Source: Cylindrospermopsis curvispora GIHE-G1 (GTDB lineage: Bacteria; Cyanobacteriota; Cyanobacteriia; Cyanobacteriales; Nostocaceae). Taken from it: DNA of 64,000 nucleotides. Positions 31,336 to 39,388 of this stretch are shown one piece after another. A model generated the notes under the pieces. The model ran no database searches. It was not told the DNA's origin and was given only the letters and a program-made list of their open reading frames with translations. The stretch is taken from positions 1 to 64,000 of the forward strand of contig NZ_CP060822.1 of assembly GCF_014489415.1 (NCBI RefSeq), in the 5' to 3' direction. A program made the position numbers and the translations under genes. The first letter of the stretch is position 1. Each line of letters begins with the position of its first letter.

Positions 31336-31415
31336 TATTCTAATCCCTTACTCTTACCGTTGTCTAGACCCACTTGGCTAATTTGGCAAAATTTCTCTGT
31401 TTTTCACAAGAAAAT

Positions 31416-31478
31416 CGCCGAAAGGCACGGAAGCCACTTGGCTTTAGACAGGAAGTGCCAACGGCGAATTTATTCGCC
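31416..31478. other. Strongly structured intergenic element
   Basis: Nested complementary segments CGCCG / CGGCG, GGCAC / GTGCC and AAGCCA / TGGCTT form one long bulged hairpin. The distal arm can alternatively pair downstream as GGCGAA-TTTA-TTCGCC (31463-31478). Such competing folds are seen in attenuators and structured RNAs, but no RNA family is recognised and transcription is unproven. It lies between the Cmr operon and IS copy 2, with nothing else recognised in 31336-31616. Confidence 0.45.
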
Positions 31479-31616
31479 TTGATATTTAACCGTGATGCGG
31501 ATCTTCAATATTCCAGTGTTGTCTTTATGTTATTTTGTGGCTGCTATTGACAAGTAAGTCTTATTTCAGCTATACTTTCGAAATCAACTTAAAGTAGCGG
31601 TGATGCTAAGAATTAA

Positions 31617-32372
31617 GGCGTTGCATATTTGCGGGATGAATCAACTAAACGCGGGTATTACTTCATACTTTAAATAGTGAAGTAATAATTTAATTGAATA
31701 CCTAAGCATATCTACAGATTTTGAATAGCATAGCGTTTTTCTATGTAGTCGCGCTAAGTAGTGACGTAAACGTGTATTTTCACCCTCTACCCTAGTCATA
31801 TATGTTTTGCTCACAATATGATCCTCTGGCTGAATAAAACTCGGATAAACCCTCCACCCATCAGTAACATAAAAAAAGCATTGCCAGAGTTTAACGATGT
31901 CCCACAAAGGTTGAAATGCTTGTGAGCTGTGGTCTCCCACAACCCAAGCCAGGATATTTTTACGGAAGTGATTTACTGCTGTCCACAACCATATTTTGTT
32001 TTTTTTTGATCCCACAAAGGTCTCCAACTCATCAAGCTCACCTACCAAGGGTGTTTCCTCAACTGGTGGAGCATCTGGAAGTATGGAACCAATTTGTTTT
32101 AGCCAGTAAATAATAGTTGTATGATGAACGCCTTTATCGCGTTCAATTGCTCTAAATCCCATACCGTTAATATAAGAGCGCAGGCAACTTTGTTTAACTT
32201 CTTCTGAATAACCTTTAGGTGGACTATAGACATCGATAAATTGACGACCACAATCAACACAAATGTGATTTTGTTTACCTCGACGTTTGCCATTCTTTCT
32301 GATTTTGGAAGACCCGCAGTTTGGACAATGCACAGTAGATTACCTCAATTCATACCTCTATTATGCAACGCC
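31617..32372 (-). mobile_element. IS1-family insertion sequence, copy 2
   Basis: 756 bp with the same GGCGTTGCATA / TATGCAACGCC ends as copy 1 and in the same orientation. The flanks (AGAATTAA at the left, CATTGGAA at the right) are not a direct repeat, so the target duplication has been lost, which points to a rearrangement next to this copy. Confidence 0.94.
31641..32333 (-). CDS. IS1-family transposase
   Basis: A 230-residue transposase identical to that of copy 1 except Ile for Val in the SCLRSY-NGMG segment near residue 55. Zinc ribbon and DDE residues are intact. It lies about 260 bases downstream of the psbA terminator region. Confidence 0.95.
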   Translation of the reverse strand: MHCPNCGSSKIRKNGKRRGKQNHICVDCGRQFIDVYSPPKGYSEEVKQSCLRSYINGMGFRAIERDKGVHHTTIIYWLKQIGSILPDAPPVEETPLVGELDELETFVGSKKNKIWLWTAVNHFRKNILAWVVGDHSSQAFQPLWDIVKLWQCFFYVTDGWRVYPSFIQPEDHIVSKTYMTRVEGENTRLRHYLARLHRKTLCYSKSVDMLRYSIKLLLHYLKYEVIPAFS

Positions 32373-32580
32373 CATTGGAATGCAAAATCGTAAACTTTTT
32401 GAGTTTTTCTGTAATTTGAGTCATTATTTCCCTCAGTATTTTTCCTCAATGAACGGTATTATTGTAATCAAAAATATTTATCTGAAGAAATAAAGTTGAC
32501 AAAAATTAACCTAACCTGACCCGATTCCTCATTCCGCACCCTCAACTTCTTCCTTGACAAGTTCTCCTGATCTTACCCAT

Positions 32581-32608
32581 AAAAAAAGCCCCTCACCTGG
32601 TGAGGAGC
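32581..32608 (-). terminator. Rho-independent terminator of psbA
   Basis: On the minus strand a GC-rich stem GCTCCTCACC / GGTGAGGGGC is followed at once by seven T residues. It lies 24 bases after the psbA stop and is the clearest terminator in the window. Confidence 0.88.
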
Positions 32609-32631
32609 TTTTCATTTACCAGTATTGATTA

Positions 32632-33714
32632 TTAACCGTTGATTGCGGGAGCGGTTAATGCTACAGGTGCTACTTCACCAGCAGCTAGGTCTAAGGGGAA
32701 GTTGTGCGCATTACGCTCGTGCATTACTTCCATACCTAGGTTAGCGCGGTTGATTACGTCAGCCCATGTACCGATTACACGACCTTGAGAATCAATGATT
32801 GATTGGTTGAAGTTGAATCCATTCAGGTTGAATGCCATGGTGCTTACACCCAGTGCTGTAAACCAGATTCCTACTACTGGCCATGCTGCCAAGAAGAAGT
32901 GTAGTGAACGGCTGTTGTTGAATGAAGCATATTGGAATATCAAGCGACCGAAGTAACCGTGTGCTGCTACAATGTTGTAGGTTTCTTCCTCTTGTCCGAA
33001 CTTGTAACCATAGTTCTGAGACTCGGTTTCGGTTGTTTCTCTTACTAAGGAAGATGTTACCAAGGAACCGTGCATGGCGCTGAACAAGCTACCACCGAAT
33101 ACACCTGCTACTCCTAACATGTGGAAGGGGTGCATGAGGATGTTATGCTCTGCTTGGAACACAATCATGAAGTTGAAGGTTCCAGAGATACCCAAAGGCA
33201 TACCATCAGAGAATGAACCTTGTCCGATGGGGTAGATTAAAAATACTGCGGTAGCAGCTGCCAAGGGTGCGGAGAATGCTACGCAAATCCAAGGGCGCAT
33301 GCCTAAACGGAAGGATAATTCCCATTCACGACCTAGGTAGCAGGCTACACCAATCAAGAAGTGGAAAATTACTAGTTGGTAAGGACCACCGTTGTATAAC
33401 CATTCATCTAAGGATGCAGCTTCCCAAATGGGGTAGAAGTGCAAACCAATAGCGTTGGAGGAGGGAACCACAGCACCGGAGATGATGTTGTTACCGTACA
33501 TTAAGGAACCAGCTACGGGTTCACGAATACCGTCGATGTCCACGGGGGGAGCAGCAATAAAAGCAATGATGAAGCAAGTGGTAGCTGCGAGAAGGGTGGG
33601 GATCATTAACACCCCGAACCAGCCAATATAGAGGCGGTTGTTGGTGCTGGTGATAAATTCACAGAAGCGATCCCATACGTTGGCGCTTTGGCGCTGTTGA
33701 ATGGCAGTGGTCAT
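32632..33714 (-). CDS. psbA: Photosystem II D1 protein (Glu130, high-light form)
   Basis: The 360-residue D1 subunit of the photosystem II reaction centre, in the thylakoid membrane. It carries the redox-active Tyr161, the QB-pocket Ser264 (YASFNNSRS) and the C-terminal cleavage site after Ala344 (PLDLA / AGEV), which leaves a 16-residue extension for CtpA to remove. Residue 130 is Glu (YLGREWELS), the form associated in cyanobacteria with the high-light D1:2 variant rather than Gln130. Cyanobacteria usually carry several psbA copies, and others are probably elsewhere in the genome. Confidence 0.98.
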   Translation of the reverse strand: MTTAIQQRQSANVWDRFCEFITSTNNRLYIGWFGVLMIPTLLAATTCFIIAFIAAPPVDIDGIREPVAGSLMYGNNIISGAVVPSSNAIGLHFYPIWEAASLDEWLYNGGPYQLVIFHFLIGVACYLGREWELSFRLGMRPWICVAFSAPLAAATAVFLIYPIGQGSFSDGMPLGISGTFNFMIVFQAEHNILMHPFHMLGVAGVFGGSLFSAMHGSLVTSSLVRETTETESQNYGYKFGQEEETYNIVAAHGYFGRLIFQYASFNNSRSLHFFLAAWPVVGIWFTALGVSTMAFNLNGFNFNQSIIDSQGRVIGTWADVINRANLGMEVMHERNAHNFPLDLAAGEVAPVALTAPAING

Positions 33715-33782
33715 GGTTTTATAATTGCGGTTTTACGAGAGATTTATGTATGTTCCGGTAGGTGTTTCTACCTTATGAACTT

Positions 33783-33826
33783 ATATTAAGACAGATGTTT
33801 AGTTTTGTAAAGAGGTTTTTACAAAA
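33783..33826 (-). promoter_or_regulatory. psbA promoter with overlapping palindrome
   Basis: On the minus strand TTTACA (33806-33811) and TAATAT (33783-33788) are separated by exactly 17 bases, a consensus-like sigma-70-type promoter that gives a leader of about 60 bases. An inverted repeat TTTTGTAAA / TTTACAAAA (33803-33811 and 33818-33826) overlaps the -35 box and could be a regulator site. Confidence 0.7.
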
Positions 33827-34125
33827 TTTTTAATAATTTTGCCAATTAGGGATTTTCCTATATGTGGTAGGGGTTTCCGAGTATTAAGTTACCATAAGTT
33901 ACCAGTTTTGACGCTCAAGTCAGCTTTTTAATGATTGTTTTGTGTTAAGTGCTATGTAATTTAATTTGATTAAGTTAGCTTTTACATATATTTTAAGCGC
34001 GAATTTTCCCTAACAAGCGTTAACTTCTGTAATCACCCGTTGCACGATACACAAGATCTAACCTTTGTTAGACATGGCAGGTTCGCTAATTTTACCCCAT
34101 TTTCGTAATTTCCATACTACTCATC
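33827..34125. other. Intergenic region upstream of psbA
   Basis: About 300 bases of AT-rich sequence between the psbA promoter and a rightward promoter. No gene, repeat or RNA recognised. ACCATAAGTTACCAGTT near 33890 contains a short direct repeat (AGTTACC) and may belong to psbA regulation. Confidence 0.4.
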
Positions 34126-34155
34126 CTGACATTTCTATATCAGATCAGCTATAAT
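34126..34155 (+). promoter_or_regulatory. Promoter-like sequence before a gene relic
   Basis: CTGACA (34126-34131) and TATAAT (34150-34155) with an 18-base spacer, a close match to the sigma-70 consensus. It points at the decayed reading frames at 34163-34728 and may be what remains of their promoter. Confidence 0.5.
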
Positions 34156-34162
34156 AGTATGA

Positions 34163-34486
34163 CAAAGTGTAAAAGCAGCTTGTCTTTTAAGACGACAGGC
34201 ACTTATTGCTGTTTCTTTAAAAGATAAAACGCCCTATATCGTTAATAATCAAGAATATCAATCTAAAACAGAACACCAGCGATATTTTTATGCAATGAAA
34301 ACACAAGTTAATACCATTGATTTTTTATTTAAAAAGTCACCCGAAAAAGTGCTACAATGGAAATATTTAAGTCAAGAATTTCTTGAGCTTGATGATATTG
34401 TGGATCGAACTTATGAATTTGAGAAACTATCTGTTTATGATATGCAAAATCGTTTTCCGCACAAGCAACTATTGTTGAAGAGGTGA
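34163..34486 (+). pseudogene. Unidentified gene remnant
   Basis: An open stretch of 107 codons with coding character (…LIAVSLKDKTPYIVNNQEY…, …QWKYLSQEFLELDDIVDR…) that begins just after a stop and has no start codon before the internal ATG at 34295. Family not recognised. It overlaps the PIN-domain remnant in another frame. It may be a small gene from 34295 (63 residues) or the front part of a broken one. Confidence 0.4.
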
Positions 34487-34728
34487 AAAGAGAATTACTA
34501 GAAATAGAAAATATAGAACAGTTTGAAGATGCCATTAAACAAGGTTTATTATCAATTGTTGACTTTGAATCTGAAATTGAAGCAACGAATTTTGTTAATT
34601 ATACTGTTGAGATAGATGATGGTGAAGCTGCGACAGGCGCAATTGCTATTAGTCGAGGTTGGGCTATAGGAACTGATGATAAAAAGGCGACTAAATTTTT
34701 ATCTCAAGAATCACCATCTCTTGATTAA
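34441..34728 (+). pseudogene. PIN-domain protein, N-terminally truncated
   Basis: The C-terminal two thirds of a PIN-domain (VapC-like) ribonuclease: the middle strand and helix SAQATIVEEVKREL, then EIDDGEAATGAIAISRGWAIGTDDKKA, which carries the conserved DDGEA and TDD acidic residues. The reading frame opens directly after a stop codon at 34438, so the N-terminal strand with the first catalytic Asp is missing. A GTG at 34483 could start an 81-residue product, but this would lack nuclease activity. Probably a decayed toxin gene; no antitoxin was recognised. Confidence 0.6.
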
Positions 34729-34788
34729 CATCTTTCTTGGATATGGAGGGAAAAACCATACCCACTATTTTATCACTAAAATGTCTCA

Positions 34789-36285
34789 CTAAAAATCAAA
34801 ATAAATATAAGGCAAACTTCCCTGAGGTGCCAATAACCAGACTGCATAAAAACATAGAGGCGCAAAAATCAGTTTTAACTGCCAGGTGAGTTCTAAGTGA
34901 AGTTTTCGTTTAAATACATAAGCCACAATCATGAAGACAAATATTAAAATTAACCCCCATAATACCTGATTAGGACTAGTATTGAGAGCTTCCATATAAA
35001 CCTTCTCAATAAATTGCACATCAGCTGTGTGTCCCCAAAGATTTCCCATGACTAATACTGAATCTTCAATTCTAGGTAACCGAAACCAAATCCAAGAGAT
35101 AAATACGGTCAATTGAGTTAATAACCATGCCAAAATTATCCCTAGAGGATGATGCCAAAATAGACGTAAAATCTTGGAATTATTGCTGACCACATCTGTA
35201 ACTCTATGAATACATAAAGCTATACCATGTGACCCCCCCCACACCAGAAAACCCCACGCGGAACCATGCCAAATACCGGCAATTAACATGACTATTAATA
35301 GGTTGACACAGGTACGTAATAATCCTCGACGAGAACCCCCCAAGGGAAAATATAAGTAATTACGTAACCAGTCACCTAGGGTGATATGCCAACGACGCCA
35401 AAAATCGGCAATACTGCTACTCAAGTAGGGAAAATCAAAGTTTTCTGGTAATACTAAACCAAGTAGTAAAGCACTACCACGGGCAATATCTACATAACCG
35501 TTGAAATCCAAATATAGTTGAAGACCGTAAGCAAAAGTAGCTAACCATAAATCTGTGCTACCTGCTCTTTGTACATTGTTAAAACACAATTCTACGAAAA
35601 TTCCTAAATTGTCGGCTAAAACTCCTTTTTTCACCGCACCTCTGGCAATTAACCATAAACCTTCTGTCCATGTGTGAATATGGTTAATTTTTGGCTGATC
35701 AAATTGCCAAGATATTTGTTGGTAGCGGGTAATTGGTCCGGAAATTAGTTTGGCAAAAAATAATTTGTAGGATGTGAATTTTAATAGGTTATCAGCTGGG
35801 GGTACTCCTCGATAAACATCTATAAGGTAAGCTATATTCTCAAATGTAAAAAATGAAATTCCTAGGGGAATACCCAACTTGAAACTGGCATTTTCTAGGG
35901 TGATATCCCACCTCAATATCCATTGGGATAGAATGGTCGAGTATTTAAAAACTAATAATAAGCCTACATTTAAACAAATACCTAAAGCTAAAATTTTCAC
36001 CCTGTCACGATTCCAGTCAGCTTGTATAATTTCTGAATCTTGATTGTTGTTGTTTTTCTTTGGAGAATTATTTGAAGCAGAGTTTTCGGCAATTTCTAAC
36101 CCTAGGCGAAAGTTAATAAATGTTAGGACTATCATCAGTGGTATATACTGAACATCCCAGGAGACGTAAAAAACTATGCTGGAAATGATTATTGTCCACA
36201 GACGAAATTTTGGTTGCTTAATATTCCAGTAAGTGATCAGAACAATTACTAGAAATAGACCGTAGAGCGCAGATGTAAATTTCAT
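34789..36285 (-). CDS. MBOAT-family O-acyltransferase (AlgI-like)
   Basis: A membrane-bound O-acyltransferase of 498 residues and about ten helices that moves acetyl or other acyl groups across the membrane onto polysaccharide or lipid. The family core is visible: SGPITRY, DFNGYVDIARGSALLLG, LPENFDFPYLSSSIADFWRRWHITLGDWLR, and the catalytic His in LIAGIWHGSAWGFLVWG. Its ATG follows the stop of the DUF1574 gene with no gap, so the two are translationally coupled and probably work as a pair in the way AlgI and AlgJ do in alginate acetylation. Confidence 0.92.
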   Translation of the reverse strand: MKFTSALYGLFLVIVLITYWNIKQPKFRLWTIIISSIVFYVSWDVQYIPLMIVLTFINFRLGLEIAENSASNNSPKKNNNNQDSEIIQADWNRDRVKILALGICLNVGLLLVFKYSTILSQWILRWDITLENASFKLGIPLGISFFTFENIAYLIDVYRGVPPADNLLKFTSYKLFFAKLISGPITRYQQISWQFDQPKINHIHTWTEGLWLIARGAVKKGVLADNLGIFVELCFNNVQRAGSTDLWLATFAYGLQLYLDFNGYVDIARGSALLLGLVLPENFDFPYLSSSIADFWRRWHITLGDWLRNYLYFPLGGSRRGLLRTCVNLLIVMLIAGIWHGSAWGFLVWGGSHGIALCIHRVTDVVSNNSKILRLFWHHPLGIILAWLLTQLTVFISWIWFRLPRIEDSVLVMGNLWGHTADVQFIEKVYMEALNTSPNQVLWGLILIFVFMIVAYVFKRKLHLELTWQLKLIFAPLCFYAVWLLAPQGSLPYIYFDF

Positions 36286-38964
36286 TTATTTCTTCAACCA
36301 AGGGATGATCATATCAGTAGCTAATTTCTGGGAGAGTTCACGGGCTCCATAGCGGTTCAGATGGCTAGGATCAGAAAAGTATTGATCAATTTCTGTCCAG
36401 CTGCGACTGAAATCACGGTAGGTGAAATTTGGATTCTGTCTAGCATTACGTAACATATATCTTTTGAATTTTCGCTCATATTTAGACCTGAAGGAATCTA
36501 GATAGTCTGTTGTTAATGGCATATTAATGAAAATTAGATGTATCTGTTGTTTTTGTGTGAATTGTAAAATAGATTTTAATGCGTTGTGTTGTATACCATC
36601 TAGCTCAAAATCTTTGTAGTCACTATCGTAAGCACCAAACACTTTAGGATACTTTTGATAGTAGGTTTTAGCATCAAATTTCATGGATATGGGTAAAAAT
36701 CCATTAAATTGATTGATATTGTTTTCTGCACCGGGAGAGTTATTATTCTTTTGAGAGTTATGAATTAGGTTTAGATTATTCAGGTTATCCAAGAATAATT
36801 TCTTGATTTCTTCACGCTTTTTATAACCTAAAGATAAATTGGCTAGGTACTCATTTAGCATCTCATTTGCTACCTGTTGGCTATTAATGTCAGTAATATT
36901 GGTAATGTTATTTTCTGTAGAGCTTTTATTTACCCCAGATGAGATTTCATTCATGTTTCGTTCATTGGCTTTTTTTAATACCTGCTTATATCCCTGGGAA
37001 GCAGCAACAGCATTAAAAGTTATATCTAGACGACCATTGTTAAATGCTCTGGAACCATCTCCCCAAATAATCATTTTTGGCAATTCCGCAGGTGTCAAGA
37101 CTTGGCAAATCACAAATTCTACCACCTGAGAGGTGGATCCATTAATTCCTAGATTAAAAATGCTAACTTCCGGATAGCCACGACTAGCTAGGGTTTGAGC
37201 AATAGCTGATGGGTCAATACCCCGTAATGCACGAGAAGAACCAACGATTAATATATCTGGTGGTTTGCCATCTGTTTTTAATCGTTTTCTATATAGTGCT
37301 AGTTGTGCATCTAATTGTTTGGCATTAAAACTTGGTAAGTTTACGAAAGGGTCTTCTGGTGAAACTTGATCATATTGGCTCAATTCTGAAGTACTGGAAC
37401 CAGAAGAAAAATTAGAATTATTAAATGGTTCTAAATCTTTGGTTTCTCTGGGTTGGTTATGTTTTGTGCCTTGGGATTGTTGTCTAACCATGGTTAAATT
37501 CCCTAAAAGCCAATCACTTTGGATAATTAGGATTATTCCTAAAACTAACCACAAAAACCCAGCTGAAATTCCCTTTGCTTTTGGATCTGTATCTCTTTGG
37601 TTTTGAATTGGTATGCATAATTGAGTTGCTAAAAGTAGTTTTTTTATTAGCTCTTTTACTGGTTGATAATAACTTGTTGACTGGTCTTGACTTTCTTCTT
37701 CCACCCAGGTCTCTACCTGGGTCCCACTGGGAATATATGGGGCTAAGTTACTACTAGACCGATAATTGACTAAACTATTATTGTATTCTCTATACTCCAC
37801 TATTGGAGCAAACTTTGGTGTGTCTACTAACACTAATCCTTCCGCCGATGCTTGATTAGTCCCATGAAAGTTGACACCGTGACGCCAAAGAGGTTCCCTA
37901 TCACCCGCACGACGACCATATACTCTCACACCAGCGATCGCTCTAATTTGTTGTGCAAATTCAGTCACTTTGTCAGCTACCTGTTCTTGGAGTGGACAGG
38001 TAGTGCCATCACACATAATATGTAATATATTACCTTTTTGTAAAGTAATAATACGGATTCCGCCCGTTCTTAATCGCCAATCTATATCATGATTAAGTAG
38101 ACGTTCTAAAACGAAAATAATTGCCCCTTTATCTCCTGATGCTGCTAGTTCTTTAGTTGGTGTAGACAACTTTGTATCTTCCGCAGCAGGCAAAGACAAC
38201 CAATCTATCCATTCTGGTTGTGCTTCTTTGGCTGATTGCCCATACACAGTAGCTGATAGTACCCCCTGGGGGGAAATTTTCCGCAATTGATTGGCAATTA
38301 TGGGCAAACATTCCCCTTTTTCGGGTGGATTTTTCAGCAGATCAGTGGGATAACAAAATATGTGTAGAGTAAATTTTTGTAAAGAAATGGTGACAGAAAC
38401 CCCCAAATTTGATAGACACTGGTTCAGCAGGCGATCAATTGCTTCTAGATCCCCCCAGCGGGCCCACTCTTGAACCATGGTTTCTGCCAAAGTTAGATCT
38501 ACCCTCAATAACCAGTCTGGATTCGTTTCCCCTAGAACTTGAGATACAATTAGTGCATCCCTATAATCTTCTAGGTTCAGATGGCGTAACTTCTGGGCGA
38601 TTGGTTCCGCTAATAATTCAGGATCATGACTGTAGGTAGATTGACAAAATACCCATAGGCGATCGCCCTCTTGGTTCATTTTTTCTGAACCGACATTAAA
38701 TTTTAGTGGTTTGCTTTTTACCTCTACTGACACACCTAATGGACTTAGACTTTCGCTTAAGTATTGAGATATGGCTTGGGTGTCGCCTTGTCTTGCTAGA
38801 CTTTCATTAGAGACCCTTAAATTGCCATCGTAAAATTGAGACCCATTAGCTTGTAATAATAGGGATGCTCTGCTGCTGTGTAGATGTTTATCTAATTGGT
38901 TACGGCTTTGCAGTTGCTCAGAAAAAATCATGAATTCATCACATTTGGCAGTTTTTTTTAACAT
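36286..38964 (-). CDS. DUF1574 SGNH-like protein with three N-terminal repeats
   Basis: The probable partner of the MBOAT protein. Counted from the ATG at 38964 (preceded by AAGGTAAC), it has 892 residues. About 58-159, 169-259 and 275-365 are three related blocks, each opening with a GD..AI...L pattern and ending in a short 'V-G...P-W' strand. One membrane helix lies at about 465-489. The C-terminal part (about 575-890) is the DUF1574 domain with an SGNH-type serine block PDILIVGSSRALRGI and a late DPSHLNRYGA block holding Asp and His. The C-terminal domain should face outside the cytosol and the repeats inside. A TTG start 11 codons upstream is possible. Confidence 0.82.
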   Translation of the reverse strand: MLKKTAKCDEFMIFSEQLQSRNQLDKHLHSSRASLLLQANGSQFYDGNLRVSNESLARQGDTQAISQYLSESLSPLGVSVEVKSKPLKFNVGSEKMNQEGDRLWVFCQSTYSHDPELLAEPIAQKLRHLNLEDYRDALIVSQVLGETNPDWLLRVDLTLAETMVQEWARWGDLEAIDRLLNQCLSNLGVSVTISLQKFTLHIFCYPTDLLKNPPEKGECLPIIANQLRKISPQGVLSATVYGQSAKEAQPEWIDWLSLPAAEDTKLSTPTKELAASGDKGAIIFVLERLLNHDIDWRLRTGGIRIITLQKGNILHIMCDGTTCPLQEQVADKVTEFAQQIRAIAGVRVYGRRAGDREPLWRHGVNFHGTNQASAEGLVLVDTPKFAPIVEYREYNNSLVNYRSSSNLAPYIPSGTQVETWVEEESQDQSTSYYQPVKELIKKLLLATQLCIPIQNQRDTDPKAKGISAGFLWLVLGIILIIQSDWLLGNLTMVRQQSQGTKHNQPRETKDLEPFNNSNFSSGSSTSELSQYDQVSPEDPFVNLPSFNAKQLDAQLALYRKRLKTDGKPPDILIVGSSRALRGIDPSAIAQTLASRGYPEVSIFNLGINGSTSQVVEFVICQVLTPAELPKMIIWGDGSRAFNNGRLDITFNAVAASQGYKQVLKKANERNMNEISSGVNKSSTENNITNITDINSQQVANEMLNEYLANLSLGYKKREEIKKLFLDNLNNLNLIHNSQKNNNSPGAENNINQFNGFLPISMKFDAKTYYQKYPKVFGAYDSDYKDFELDGIQHNALKSILQFTQKQQIHLIFINMPLTTDYLDSFRSKYERKFKRYMLRNARQNPNFTYRDFSRSWTEIDQYFSDPSHLNRYGARELSQKLATDMIIPWLKK

Positions 38965-39131
38965 TTTTGTTACCTTTGTAGCTATGGAAATGAGCAAAGA
39001 TAGTCTTAAAGGTTAAATCGCCATAGAATTAACCTAAGATTTGGAAGTGCTCGATCTACACCTTATATAATTGCCAGTATCATTAGCAATGTGACTAGTG
39101 ATTCTAAAACCACCAATCTACAGAATAAATC

Positions 39132-39329
39132 ATGTCTTCTACGATTTCCCATTCCCCGTTACTACAAATAGGCACAACATCCATGTTACTACTACTTATA
39201 GCAAATAAAGTAACTAGTGAGGTGATTACAACCCTGGGAACTGCTAGTGAGGAGATATTTAGGGGCGATCGCCTCCCTCCACTAAAATTCCCCGAAACGT
39301 CCCGTGCTGAGGATAGGATTACAGGTTAA
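39132..39329 (+). CDS. Small hypothetical protein upstream of ppc
   Basis: 65 codons with one hydrophobic stretch ([11 protein letters not shown]) followed by an acidic, charged tail ([19 protein letters not shown]). The composition looks coding and it ends 60 bases before the ppc start. There is no Shine-Dalgarno and no family I recognise. It could be a conserved small protein of this lineage or a chance frame. Confidence 0.4.
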   Translation: MSSTISHSPLLQIGTTSMLLLLIANKVTSEVITTLGTASEEIFRGDRLPPLKFPETSRAEDRITG

Positions 39330-39388
39330 GTTTAAAAGTGGATGGGATAGAATTACTAACCTTAACTGACGGAACTACAGCAAAAAAT

